Source: Cytophagales bacterium
GTDB lineage: Bacteria; Bacteroidota; Bacteroidia; Cytophagales; Spirosomataceae
DNA: 64,000 nucleotides
Direction of reading: 5' to 3'
NCBI GenBank assembly: GCA_004292855.1
Contig: RDXN01000030.1
Location: forward strand, 1 to 64,000
Below are positions 43,308 to 52,152 of the stretch, piece after piece (the first letter of the stretch is position 1; the number at the start of each line of letters is the position of its first letter). The notes beneath the pieces are model-generated. The model was not told the origin of the DNA. It ran no database searches and saw only the letters and a program-made list of their open reading frames with translations. The translations under genes and the position numbers were made by a program.

Positions 43308-44660
43308 TTAATACTCGTGTATCGTTCTTTGCAATCGGCGGTAGCCCAGCCCGACCACCAGCCCCAGGAAACCCAGCAACGGGGCCAGCGTGAGCCAACC
43401 CGACGTGGACTGTTGGTCGGTGAAGGTTTCGACTGGAATCCCCGCCCAGTTCTCACCCGAAACAGGCGCGTTGGTAAAGATTTTTTGGTAATAATAGAGT
43501 CGCTTGCGTTCGTGAAAACGGGTTGTTTCGTCCAGAAACCGAAGCTGATTACGCAAGCCCGACTGGGCCAGTTCGGTTAGTTGCAATTGCGCGTGGAGCG
43601 TCGGGACAAACCACCCGATACGTTCGCTTACGTCGGCTCGGCGTTGCAGCTTTTGCCGGAGGTTACGGGCTTGTGGAGCCGATTCATCATCGCCAAGTTG
43701 TTGCATGGCGTAGTACCAGGTCCAGTTGAATTTCGTGTTGGGCAGGGGCAGATCGCGGAATTGCGGGTAGTGGGCGTAGAACTTTGTCAGCGTGGGTTCT
43801 GTGGGCAAATCCCACTTCTCGTGGTAGCCTTTGCGCTGGGTCAGTGTGGTGGCGACGGCTTCGGGAACGGGGTACGCGGCCACCACCCAGGCGTTGACCA
43901 GCGCGGGCAGAATCAGCAAGCCCGCGAGCCAGAATGTGAGCAGCAACAGCGCGTTGTTCGCCGAGCTTTTCTGCCCCGACACCACCCAGAAACACAGCCC
44001 GAACCATACCAGCACATACCCCACCGACACACTCGCGAACGCCAAAAACGCACTGTCGAGTGGGATGCCTAAGACCCAAACGGCTAATCCCAGCAAGATA
44101 AGCAATATGCTCATGATCAAGCCAATACGGATACCGAATAGTAACCCTACAAACCGGGTCAGGTTGCGGCTTTGCACGGCAACCAGCCGCCAGGTGCCGC
44201 GCTCTTTTTCGCCCGAAATGAGGTTGTAGCAGAACGCGATAATCACCAGTGGAAACAGGTAGAGCAACACGAAGCTAAAGTCGAGATTGCCCAGCAACAG
44301 GTTGGCCGGGTTGGTTAAATCGGCGTCGTATTTTTGGGCTTCGAGCGTGCGGATCGTCACACGTTGCACGGACGGGTTCACGTCGCGCTGCCCGATGGCC
44401 AGGCCTGCCAGCGCGCGGGTCTGGTTCACGAGCGCAAACCGGACATAATAAAGCAGCAGTCCGATTTCGTCTTTTTGGTATTGGGCATGACGGACGAAAT
44501 CTTCACGTTGAAACTGCGCGGTTTCGGTTACGGCGCGGGCTTGCCGGTCCAGAAACTGCCGCCCAATGAGCAGGCTCACCAGCCCGGCCACCAGCAAAAA
44601 CGCCAGCCCCGCCCGGACCCCGCCAGTCCGTAGAAATTGTTTGAGAGCGAGTGTCAACAT
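43308..44660 (-). CDS. ABC-2 type permease, DUF3526 family
   Basis: A 450-aa membrane protein: one N-terminal span (AGLAFLLVAGLVSLLIG), a large extracytoplasmic segment (about 40-145), four to five central spans (FVLLYLFPLVIIAFCYNLISGEKERGT, with the conserved GEKERGT element), a second large soluble loop and a final span (LAPLLGFLGLVVGLGY). This matches DUF3526-containing ABC permeases. Its ATG overlaps the stop of the sister permease by one base (44660), so both form a heterodimeric channel. Confidence 0.88.
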   Translation of the reverse strand: MLTLALKQFLRTGGVRAGLAFLLVAGLVSLLIGRQFLDRQARAVTETAQFQREDFVRHAQYQKDEIGLLLYYVRFALVNQTRALAGLAIGQRDVNPSVQRVTIRTLEAQKYDADLTNPANLLLGNLDFSFVLLYLFPLVIIAFCYNLISGEKERGTWRLVAVQSRNLTRFVGLLFGIRIGLIMSILLILLGLAVWVLGIPLDSAFLAFASVSVGYVLVWFGLCFWVVSGQKSSANNALLLLTFWLAGLLILPALVNAWVVAAYPVPEAVATTLTQRKGYHEKWDLPTEPTLTKFYAHYPQFRDLPLPNTKFNWTWYYAMQQLGDDESAPQARNLRQKLQRRADVSERIGWFVPTLHAQLQLTELAQSGLRNQLRFLDETTRFHERKRLYYYQKIFTNAPVSGENWAGIPVETFTDQQSTSGWLTLAPLLGFLGLVVGLGYRRLQRTIHEY

Positions 44661-46105
44661 CAGCCCGTAACGGTTAAGGTTTTCGTTTGTCGGTAACCCA
44701 CGCCCAGCAACAACAGCAGCCAGCCAATCAACGCCCCAATAGTCACAGCCTCCTGCCCAAGTACCGTACTCACGGATTGCGGTTCGTAGCTGAAATCCGG
44801 CATGTTCTGCCAGTTGGCCCGGCTAATCCGGTTGGGTCCATTGGCGCGGGCTGCGATGTATTTGATCTGTAACTCGTTCATTTTCTGCGCTAATGCGTAG
44901 CGATAAGCCTCGGCCTGTTGCTGAAAATGGAGGTAACTTCCGTAGTCGGTGTGGGCCAATAGCATCGACAGCGACCGGATCGCCATGTACGGATTGACCC
45001 AGGCCAGGGCTTTCGAGAAGCGGTTTTGGTCTGCGTAAATAGTCTGTAGCCGAGCAAAGTGTCGGTCGTAAATGCCCGCGCTGATGCGTTCGCCCTCGGT
45101 CATGACTAACCCCCCGAAGTTGAACGGCAGTTGCGTCACCGAATCGACCCGATAGGCTGTTAGCACCGAGTCTTTCAAGGCTTTGTAGTGCGGGTCGTTG
45201 GGGTTATGGCTGTCGCCCTGTTTCATGATGTCGGCTTGAATATCGGCCACGAACTGCGCCTGCGACGGGGCCGGATACAAATAGACGCCCAACGCCTGCG
45301 AGGCTCGCGGCAACACGATAGTCAGCATCAGCCACAGGCCAATGAGCGTTACCAGCGCGGTTTTGCCCGTCCGGCTCCGGGCCGAAACCAGCACGGCAAT
45401 CCCGCAAAACAGGAGCAGATAGAGCAAGTAGGTGAGCGTGAGCAACACCAATCGGATTATATCGTCGGCCTCGACCGGATGGTGAGGCAGGATTAGCACC
45501 AACGCCCAGGTCACGACCATGATGGGCACGAAGAACAGCAACATCAGCCGCGATAGCCCCAACCATTTACCCAGCAGCAGTTGCCGCCAACTGACGCCCT
45601 GACTCATGAGCATGGCCAACGTGCCCCGTTCACGCTCGGCGGTGATACTGTCGAAGCCCAAAAAGAACACCAGCAGCGGCACCAGCAATTGTAGCAGCAT
45701 AGCCAGGCTGATCTCGCCAAATCGTAGCAAACCCGTCGAAAAACCCGCTTCGGAAAAGTTAACTGAGTTTTGGCGGTGCGCTTCCAGATAGACCATGTTG
45801 CCCATAAACCGTTCCATCCCCCGGTCGAACAGGCTCAGGGGTTCTTTCTCGCGGATGGCGTAATGCCCGAAATGCGCCATTCGATGCGGGTGCTTGTCGG
45901 GGTTGCTTAACCAGTCGCGCCGGGCCTCCTGCCGGTGATGAGCGTGACTGGTTTGTTCTTCCCGAAACGCCACCACACCCGTCACCAGCGCGTACAGCAT
46001 TAGCCCGGCCATCAGCACTAGCAGGGCAACGATGCCCCGGCTGGTTAAGGCCGAACGCGGCCCGGCCGATTTCCAAACGTGTTTGGCAATAAGGTTAATA
46101 GTCAT
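44660..46105 (-). CDS. ABC-2 type permease, DUF3526 family, second subunit
   Basis: A 481-aa paralogue of the neighbouring permease: N-terminal span (GIVALLVLMAGLMLYALV), a His-rich loop (TSHAHHRQEARRDW, HPHRMAHFGHY), the DSITAERERGTLAMLMSQG element, then membrane spans, a soluble domain and a last span (AVTIGALIGWLLLLLGVGY). The histidines in the first loop could bind metal. It is the first gene of the transporter operon, 149 bases downstream of the TonB receptor gene on the same strand; the gap is filled by a palindromic repeat. Confidence 0.88.
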   Translation of the reverse strand: MTINLIAKHVWKSAGPRSALTSRGIVALLVLMAGLMLYALVTGVVAFREEQTSHAHHRQEARRDWLSNPDKHPHRMAHFGHYAIREKEPLSLFDRGMERFMGNMVYLEAHRQNSVNFSEAGFSTGLLRFGEISLAMLLQLLVPLLVFFLGFDSITAERERGTLAMLMSQGVSWRQLLLGKWLGLSRLMLLFFVPIMVVTWALVLILPHHPVEADDIIRLVLLTLTYLLYLLLFCGIAVLVSARSRTGKTALVTLIGLWLMLTIVLPRASQALGVYLYPAPSQAQFVADIQADIMKQGDSHNPNDPHYKALKDSVLTAYRVDSVTQLPFNFGGLVMTEGERISAGIYDRHFARLQTIYADQNRFSKALAWVNPYMAIRSLSMLLAHTDYGSYLHFQQQAEAYRYALAQKMNELQIKYIAARANGPNRISRANWQNMPDFSYEPQSVSTVLGQEAVTIGALIGWLLLLLGVGYRQTKTLTVTG

Positions 46106-46110
46106 AAGTT

Positions 46111-46246
46111 GAACCCCACCCCCGACCCCTCCCCGGTAGGGAGGGGGGAAGTACCCAAACTGTTTATTCCTTTTTTATTGGGAAAGACAACAATCGCCCG
46201 GATGGTTTGCTCCCCTCCTTACGGGGGAGGGGCCGGGGGTGGGGTT
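46111..46246. repeat. C/G-rich paired inverted repeat with G-quadruplex motifs
   Basis: The left unit (CCCCACCCCCGACCCCTCCC) and right unit (GGGGGAGGGGCCGGGGGTGG) are imperfect complements enclosing about 85 bases. Both strands carry four-run G motifs. It is a relative of the repeats at 43.3 and 59.7 kb and fills the whole gap between the receptor stop and the permease start. Confidence 0.78.
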
Positions 46247-46253
46247 TTTAGTG

Positions 46254-48731
46254 TTAAAACCGATACGTCAGCGTCAGCATTGTGTTGCGGGGGGCACCGG
46301 GAAACAGACGCAGGAAGTTTTGCGCGCCGACCCAGTACGTCTCGTTGGTCAGATTGTTGATGTTCAAAGCCACCTGCACGTTGGTTTTGGCGGGGGTGTA
46401 ATACACGGCCATGTCGAGCAGGGTGTAGCCCGGCACCTCGAACGCCCGCGTGAACCAAGGGATTTTGGCCCCGCTGTGTTGGATGCCAACGCCAACGCCC
46501 AGGTCCTTCAGGAAACCGGTTGAACCGAAGTTGTAGCGTGTCCAGAGGTTGCCGCTATGCACAGGCGTATTCTGCTTACGCGCCCCTACCAGGTCGGAAT
46601 TGTTATCGACCCGGATAACGGCGTTGATGTAGCTGTACGAGGCATTGATCTGCCAGTTGGGCAAAATGTAGCCCGCCAAATCCAGCTCAAAACCCCGGCT
46701 ACGTTCGGCCCCGCGTGTCACGAGCGAGTCGGGGAAGGCGGGCAGGTTGGCGTTGAGCAGGAGGTTTCGTTGGTTAATTTCGTACACAGCCGCTGTCAAG
46801 TTCATGCGCCCGTTCATCAGAGCTGCTTTTACGCCCACTTCCCGCAAATCGCTGCGGAGCGGCTCAAACAAATTGGCCGACCGGGCGGTGTTAAAAAAAC
46901 TGCCGGTGTTCGGCATCAGCGTCACTGTATTCGACTGTCCCTGAAAGCCTTCCATGTACGTGGCATACACGTTCACGTTTGGGCGCAGGGCGTAGGTCAG
47001 GCCCAGGCGGGGCAGCAAGGCCGTCTGCGTAAAAGACCGCTCACCCTGCGATTTGTAATTGGTAATGTCGCGGAACGATTCATGGCGCAGGCCCAGCAAC
47101 ACCATCAACTTGTTCCACTTCAGTTGCTCCTGAATATAGAACGCGTTGGTGGTGGTGAGCGCGGCAGGCAGTGGCGTCCGCACGTTCAGCACATAGTCGT
47201 CCACGTTGCGGATGGTATAGGCCGGGTTTGCCAGGTCGAAGTGCGGCACGTTGGGGCGCGGGATCACAACGCCCCCCGGTAACGGGCCAGCTACCGCCTG
47301 GGTTTGGTAATTGGCGGCATTGGCGAGGGTAAACGCGCCTGCCACGGTGCCGTTGGTCAACAGAAAACCACGGGCCGCGTTTTGTCCACCGCCCTTGAGC
47401 TTGTGCCAGTCGGAGAGGTCGTAACCCACCAGCAGGTTGTGCGAGGCCGCGCCCGTGTTGAACGCGAAGTTGAAGTAGGCGTTCAGGTTGTCGATGTTCC
47501 AGAACTGTTTGCGCTGGACAAACTGCATGGCCGCCAACGTTCGGACGGGTTGATTGGCGATGTCGGGGGCGAAGGCGTTAGTGGTGCGGTGTTCCTGCAA
47601 ATCTTCGGTCCAGGTCTGCTTCATATACGAGGCATTGAAGCTGATCCGGTCGGTGAATTTGTGGGCCAGATTTCCCATGATCACCAATTCCTTCGACTTA
47701 AAAAAGTCGTTGGTAGCCCCCAAATTCAGGCTGATGGGCGTGCTGTTGAGGTTCGTTTGGCCCGCGACGGCTCCAAAAATGGGTTGCCCCCGGTCGAGGT
47801 TGCCGCTCATGTTACTGTAAATCAGTTCGGCATTGAGGGCGGTTTTGTCGTTGGGGACGTAGGAGAACGAGGGCGACAACAGATAGGCGTTGTTGCGGAC
47901 CAGATCGCGGTAGCTGCGGGCTTCCTGAATGGCCCCGTTCACGCGATAAAGCAAGGTTTTTTGCTTGTTCAATGGCCCCGTGAAGTCCAGCGTCCCGCGA
48001 ATGGTGCTAAAACTACCCGCGCTCAGGCTCACCTCTTTCCGGTTAACGGCCAGCGGTTTCTTGGTCACCAGGTTGATACTCCCGCCCGGATCGACGCTCG
48101 AAAACGTGGCACTCGCCGGGCCTTTCAGCACCTCCACGCGCTCAATGTTGCTCGTCAGCGGCTGCATAAAATAGTACTGCCGCGTCCGCATCCCATTGAT
48201 AATCTGGCCTTCCTCGTTCTGGCTAATCCCCCGAATGGTGTACTGATTATAAAAACTGGCCGGGGCCACGCCACTCACCACCCGCACGGCATCGGCGAGT
48301 TGAAAGGCCTGCCGGTCGGCAATCAACTCCTTTGTCACGGTGCCAATCGACTGGGGTAAATCCTGGTTTCGGATAGCCGTTCGCGTCGCCGAAAATGAGT
48401 AATCGCTGGTGTAGTTGCGGTTCGCGCGGCCTACTACTTCCACGGTTTGAAGTTCGGTGGTTTCGGGCGTCAGTTCAACCGTGACCGTTTTCGCGCGGGG
48501 CCGAATCGTTGCGGTCCGGTAGCCCACAAATGAAACCCGGATAGCCCCCGTGCCATCGAGTGAAAATCGCCCTAGGGAGTCGGTGGCGGTGCCTTTGTTG
48601 GTCCCATCGAGCGTAACGGTGGCCCCTGCAACGGGTTGTCCTGTGTTGGCATCGAGCACGTTGCCGGTGATGGTTTGGGCGAACACGCCACAGGTACTCA
48701 AACTCAACAATAGAGTAATGATAAATTTCAT
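46254..48731 (-). CDS. TonB-dependent receptor, siderophore-receptor type
   Basis: An 825-aa outer-membrane receptor: signal peptide ending VFAQ, a carboxypeptidase-regulatory-like domain (TITGNVLDANTGQPVAGATVTLDG), a plug domain (RNQDLPQSIGTVTKELIADR, VLKGPASATFSSVDPGGSINLVTKKP) and a 22-strand barrel ending in TYRF. By family it belongs with FhuE/FpvA-type ferric-siderophore receptors. The gene lies 46 bases after a His-rich lipoprotein gene whose promoter region carries the GTTGCAA dyad. Uptake of zinc through a metallophore, rather than iron, is therefore a serious possibility. Confidence 0.9.
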   Translation of the reverse strand: MKFIITLLLSLSTCGVFAQTITGNVLDANTGQPVAGATVTLDGTNKGTATDSLGRFSLDGTGAIRVSFVGYRTATIRPRAKTVTVELTPETTELQTVEVVGRANRNYTSDYSFSATRTAIRNQDLPQSIGTVTKELIADRQAFQLADAVRVVSGVAPASFYNQYTIRGISQNEEGQIINGMRTRQYYFMQPLTSNIERVEVLKGPASATFSSVDPGGSINLVTKKPLAVNRKEVSLSAGSFSTIRGTLDFTGPLNKQKTLLYRVNGAIQEARSYRDLVRNNAYLLSPSFSYVPNDKTALNAELIYSNMSGNLDRGQPIFGAVAGQTNLNSTPISLNLGATNDFFKSKELVIMGNLAHKFTDRISFNASYMKQTWTEDLQEHRTTNAFAPDIANQPVRTLAAMQFVQRKQFWNIDNLNAYFNFAFNTGAASHNLLVGYDLSDWHKLKGGGQNAARGFLLTNGTVAGAFTLANAANYQTQAVAGPLPGGVVIPRPNVPHFDLANPAYTIRNVDDYVLNVRTPLPAALTTTNAFYIQEQLKWNKLMVLLGLRHESFRDITNYKSQGERSFTQTALLPRLGLTYALRPNVNVYATYMEGFQGQSNTVTLMPNTGSFFNTARSANLFEPLRSDLREVGVKAALMNGRMNLTAAVYEINQRNLLLNANLPAFPDSLVTRGAERSRGFELDLAGYILPNWQINASYSYINAVIRVDNNSDLVGARKQNTPVHSGNLWTRYNFGSTGFLKDLGVGVGIQHSGAKIPWFTRAFEVPGYTLLDMAVYYTPAKTNVQVALNINNLTNETYWVGAQNFLRLFPGAPRNTMLTLTYRF

Positions 48732-48777
48732 GAAGGTTGTAGAGACAGTGATGTAATTTGTATTGGTAATAAACGTA

Positions 48778-49227
48778 TTACGGTTTAGATACGGCCTCTA
48801 GCCGGACCTGAATTTGCTTGATGTTGTTCAGCGTTTCGCGCTGTAAATCACGCATTTGCTCGGTGGGTAGATCCTTGAGCGTTGCATCCGCGTGGTTGTG
48901 CTTGTGTTCCCCTTTGCCATGATCGTGCTTGTGATCATGAGGCATACCAGGCACTTCAACCAGGTTTTTCTCCCACTCTTCAAAGGCCGTTTTCAGGCTG
49001 TCGAGCGTGGCAATTCGGGCTGCATTAACAGGAGTTTTCTGAGCCGTCAGCACCGTTTTGAGTGAGTCGATTTGCTCGATCTTCGGTTCTACAGCCGCTT
49101 GAACCTCGGTAGCCTGATTGTGGAATTGGGCTGCTTCTTCGAGTATAGGGTCTTTTTTGTCGGACGACGAACAGGCCGTGAGCGAGCCGATGAGAGTAAT
49201 TGCCGAAAGCAGTTGAAGCGTACGCAT
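48778..49227 (-). CDS. His-rich lipoprotein, probable metal-binding
   Basis: A 149-aa lipoprotein (lipobox LTACSS). The mature part is helical with a central histidine cluster, HDHKHDHGKGEHKHNH (about 98-113), fit for binding Zn2+ or a similar metal. The end (MRDLQRETLNNIKQIQVRLEAV) is coiled-coil-like. It is the first gene downstream of a GTTGCAA dyad (34 bases before the ATG) and precedes the TonB receptor gene by 46 bases. Together these suggest a periplasmic metal-binding partner of the receptor. Confidence 0.83.
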   Translation of the reverse strand: MRTLQLLSAITLIGSLTACSSSDKKDPILEEAAQFHNQATEVQAAVEPKIEQIDSLKTVLTAQKTPVNAARIATLDSLKTAFEEWEKNLVEVPGMPHDHKHDHGKGEHKHNHADATLKDLPTEQMRDLQRETLNNIKQIQVRLEAVSKP

Positions 49228-49260
49228 AGATCAACAGGAGTTTTTCGACAAAGTACGTCA

Positions 49261-49279
49261 TTTGCAACGACGTTGCAAA
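49261..49279. promoter_or_regulatory. TTTGCAAC-N3-GTTGCAAA dyad, candidate Zur box
   Basis: TTTGCAAC-GAC-GTTGCAAA, perfect 8-bp arms, 33 bases upstream of the His-rich lipoprotein gene. The same dyad with longer arms occurs at 50953-50989 upstream of the MerC-like gene. Fur-family regulators bind dyads of this size. Confidence 0.75.
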
Positions 49280-49286
49280 GTGCGCG

Positions 49287-50510
49287 CTACTCCCAAACCG
49301 GAAACGGGTCATTGAACGGTCCGTTGGCTTCCATGTGCTTAATTTCCAGCTCGGTGCAAAGGCAATCCTGCAACTCTGCCGTCACCTGCGTCTGATCCAG
49401 ATCCTGCCCGATAATGACCAGTTCGTTTTGCCGATCCCCAAAGCGCTTGTGCCAACGGGACTCAATGCTTTTCTGATTCTCCAGAAAGGCTCCGTACTGT
49501 GCCCGTTTGGCAAATGGCATCGACGCCCACCAAACCCCGGCCTGCTCGGCCCGCAAACTCCCCCCGGCCTGACTGAAGTTGAGCGCGTCGGCGGGGCGCG
49601 ATGCCAGCCAGAAGAGGCCCTTACTTCGGATAATGCCCGCCGGGAAATTGTCGCTCAGGTAGTCCCACAACCGGACTGGGTGGAAGGGTCGATGGTCGCG
49701 AAACACAAACGAACTTAGACCGTACTCTTCCGTTTCGGGCGCGTGGCCGATGCCGTTTTTGTGATTCTCCAGTTCCTGAATCCAGCCTGCCGACTGCGAC
49801 GCTTCCTCAAAATCGAACAGACGCGTGTTCAGAATCTGCGCCGGGTCGACGGTCGAAAACTGCGACTCGATCAGTCGGGCGTTGGGGTTTAGTTTGCGCA
49901 GAATCGCCTTCAACTCACCCACCTGACGAGGTTTCATCAGATCGGTTTTGTTGATGACAATCACGTTGGCGAACTCAATCTGCTCGGTTAGCAGGTTTAC
50001 AATGGACCGGGTATCAGCCGGATCACTGTTCAGCTCGCGTTGATAGACGTTATCATCTGAGCCAAAATCGCTGGGGAAATTGAACGCGTCGACCACCGTC
50101 ACAAGGGTGTCGAGCCGGGCAAAGCGCGAGAGGTCGATACCGTTTTCTTCGTCTACAAAACTGAACGTTTGCGCAACCGGCAGCGGCTCCGAAATGCCTG
50201 ATGATTCGATCAGCAGGTAATCAAACCGATTTTCGAGGGCGAGTTTTTCCACTTCGAGCATCAGGTCTTCACGCAGGGTGCAGCAGATACAGCCGTTGCT
50301 CATTTCAACGAGTTTTTCCTCGGTGCGCGAAAGCGTATTCTGGTCTTTTACGAGTTGAGCATCTACGTTGACTTCGCTCATATCGTTCACGATCACGGCT
50401 ACTTTCAGCCCCGCTTTGTTATGCAGAACATGGTTGAGCAGGGTGGTTTTACCGGCACCCAAAAAGCCACTCAGGACCGTTACGGGCAGTTTTTTGGCTA
50501 AAGCAGTCAT
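49287..50510 (-). CDS. CobW/COG0523 GTPase, probable zinc metallochaperone
   Basis: A 407-aa P-loop GTPase. Walker A is GFLGAGKTTLLNH, the metal-binding motif is GCICCTLREDL (CxCC), Walker B VLIESSGIS-like LLIESSGISEPL, and the base-recognition motif is VINKTDL. The C-terminal CobW_C domain includes RSKGLFWLASRP. COG0523 proteins deliver zinc to client proteins under zinc shortage. Its place next to a dyad shared with a His-rich lipoprotein fits a zinc-starvation response. The MerC-like gene precedes it by 25 bases on the same strand. Confidence 0.92.
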   Translation of the reverse strand: MTALAKKLPVTVLSGFLGAGKTTLLNHVLHNKAGLKVAVIVNDMSEVNVDAQLVKDQNTLSRTEEKLVEMSNGCICCTLREDLMLEVEKLALENRFDYLLIESSGISEPLPVAQTFSFVDEENGIDLSRFARLDTLVTVVDAFNFPSDFGSDDNVYQRELNSDPADTRSIVNLLTEQIEFANVIVINKTDLMKPRQVGELKAILRKLNPNARLIESQFSTVDPAQILNTRLFDFEEASQSAGWIQELENHKNGIGHAPETEEYGLSSFVFRDHRPFHPVRLWDYLSDNFPAGIIRSKGLFWLASRPADALNFSQAGGSLRAEQAGVWWASMPFAKRAQYGAFLENQKSIESRWHKRFGDRQNELVIIGQDLDQTQVTAELQDCLCTELEIKHMEANGPFNDPFPVWE

Positions 50511-50535
50511 GGTTGTTGGCGGAGAGATGGGTGGA

Positions 50536-50913
50536 TCAATGAGCGTGATGCGTTCGGCAATGGCGAATGTTGAGCAGGTGCCCCGCTACCAGCCCCGCCG
50601 ATGCCGCATAGGCCAGATACTCAAAGCCTTCGTGCAGGTCTTCGAGCAGTAATCCCACGGCAAACAGGCTCAGAAACCCCCACAGAGCCAGCCGAATCGG
50701 GCGACTCGCGTGCCGCGAGGCCGACCAGACAGCCACGATGTTGATACCAATGAACAGATAATCCAGACTCAGAAAACCCACCCGAAGCGCGTCGTGATTG
50801 AGCAGGGTGGAGGTCATCACCAGTACCGGCGTAATGAGGCAGTGGATAATGCAGAGAACCGAACCGGTGATGCCGAGGTAATCGGCGCGGTGGCGAAGTA
50901 GGGGGGCGTCCAT
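50536..50913 (-). CDS. MerC-like membrane protein
   Basis: A 125-aa protein from the ATG at 50913; a longer frame to 50985 would start inside the regulatory dyad. Four membrane segments are seen: YLGITGSVLCIIHCLITPVLVM, LDYLFIGINIVAVW, LALWGFLSLFAVGLLLE and YAASAGLVAGHLLNIRHCRTHH. The Cys-x-x-His-Cys pattern in the first span (LCIIHCL) is that of the MerC family (PF03203), first known for mercury uptake. The C-terminal CRTHHAH adds ligands. Next to a CobW-type GTPase and under the same operator, transport of zinc or another divalent metal is more likely than mercury resistance. Confidence 0.85.
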   Translation of the reverse strand: MDAPLLRHRADYLGITGSVLCIIHCLITPVLVMTSTLLNHDALRVGFLSLDYLFIGINIVAVWSASRHASRPIRLALWGFLSLFAVGLLLEDLHEGFEYLAYAASAGLVAGHLLNIRHCRTHHAH

Positions 50914-50952
50914 GCGGTCGATGCGTTGGTTGACCGCACAAAGATACAAGTG

Positions 50953-50989
50953 AGTTTTGTTTTTGCAACAACGTTGCAAAAACAAAACT
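50953..50989. promoter_or_regulatory. Long dyad containing the GTTGCAA box, candidate Zur operator
   Basis: GTTTTGTTTTTGCAAC-AAC-GTTGCAAAAACAAAAC, extended by one A-T pair: 17-bp perfect arms with a three-base centre, 40 bases upstream of the MerC-like gene. The core TTTGCAAC-N3-GTTGCAAA is shared with 49261-49279. Confidence 0.82.
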
Positions 50990-50992
50990 ATG

Positions 50993-52150
50993 CTAAATAG
51001 TAACCCTCGGCTGTTTAGGCGTAGCGAGTTGGTGTGCGTTGCGGTGAGCCGCCCGTGCTTTCTTCCGGTTCTTCCTGCGCTTACCCCACCAAACCAAAAA
51101 ACCGGTCACGGGCAGACTAGCCGAAAACAAACTCGCCAAACACCACAGAATTTTGCTCGTTAGCCCGAACATCCGGCCCGTATGCACGTCGTAATTCGAC
51201 ATGCGAATCTTGTCGGCAGCGGTATAATCTTTGGCCAGTTCAGATTTGAGAAGTTTACCCGAATAAGGGTCAAGTTGTAGTACGTTCTGGCTCCGAACCC
51301 ATGTATACGGATAGCGCAAAACCAGCCGGAAAGGGGCTTTTTCATCCTTCGGAAACTGATAAAACGCCAGTCGAAAGGGGCCGAGGGCATCAGCCTGTTG
51401 CGTGGCCAAATCGAGCAGGGCAGAGTTTCCGATGCTTGTTGGCAATGGCTGAACTTCCAGTTTCTCTTTCTTTTTCATGGTCTCGCCCGTCAGCCAATAG
51501 GTGAGTTGCTTGGCGGGTTCAAACGTCCAGTACAAGCCCGACCACGCAATGGCCAACAGAACGAGCAGGGCATAAAAACCCGCAACCGAGTGCAGATCAT
51601 AATTGACCCGCTTGAACGACGCGCCCCACTTAACCGTGACAGCCGCCCGCAGAAACCGCCACTGTTTAGGCCACCAAACCCAAAGGCCCGACAGCAGGAT
51701 GATGAAGAAAATCAGCACGTTCCACTTCACCACCTGCTTGCCAAACTCGCCCAGCAGCAGGTTGGTGTGAATTTCTTCCGAGAGGGCGAGCAGGTCGTCG
51801 TTGTGGTCGCGGATGGCGAAGGGTTGCCCGGTGTAAGGGTTCACCGAAATCAGCCGTTCCGATTTGGTGATGGCGATGATCGCCGAGTTGGCCGGGTCGT
51901 TGCGGAGCCGAATTTGCGTGATGGTCTCGTTGGGGTACGCCCGCTGAACTTGTTCATAGAGTTGAGAAACGGGAACTTTGAAGGTGTTCTGCTCTGGAAC
52001 CGTCAAATAATGACTGTAAAACGTGAAGCGGAGTTCTTCCTCGAACACGTAAAAGCAGCCCGTGATCGAGACCACAAACACCACCAGCCCCGACACCAGA
52101 CCAAGCCACCGGTGAACCCACAAAAACGACGAACGCACGATTTTTTTCAT
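50993..52150 (-). CDS. PepSY-domain membrane protein
   Basis: A 385-aa protein of the PepSY_TM type (PF03929): an N-terminal span with WVHRWLGLVSGLVVFVVSITG, a periplasmic part with PepSY repeats (YPNETITQIRLRNDPANSAI, VNPYTGQPF), then HTNLLLGEFGKQVV and further spans, with the late YDVHTGRMFGLTSKILW. Such proteins accompany siderophore or heme receptors in Bacteroidota and are thought to help ferric reduction at the inner membrane. It begins two bases after the stop of a gutted receptor gene, the usual position after a TonB receptor. Confidence 0.9.
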   Translation of the reverse strand: MKKIVRSSFLWVHRWLGLVSGLVVFVVSITGCFYVFEEELRFTFYSHYLTVPEQNTFKVPVSQLYEQVQRAYPNETITQIRLRNDPANSAIIAITKSERLISVNPYTGQPFAIRDHNDDLLALSEEIHTNLLLGEFGKQVVKWNVLIFFIILLSGLWVWWPKQWRFLRAAVTVKWGASFKRVNYDLHSVAGFYALLVLLAIAWSGLYWTFEPAKQLTYWLTGETMKKKEKLEVQPLPTSIGNSALLDLATQQADALGPFRLAFYQFPKDEKAPFRLVLRYPYTWVRSQNVLQLDPYSGKLLKSELAKDYTAADKIRMSNYDVHTGRMFGLTSKILWCLASLFSASLPVTGFLVWWGKRRKNRKKARAAHRNAHQLATPKQPRVTI

Positions 52151-52152
52151 GT

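Noticed and set aside
47304..48359. 351-codon plus-strand frame opposite the TonB receptor
   Set aside because: The minus-strand receptor is unmistakable; the plus frame has no domain.
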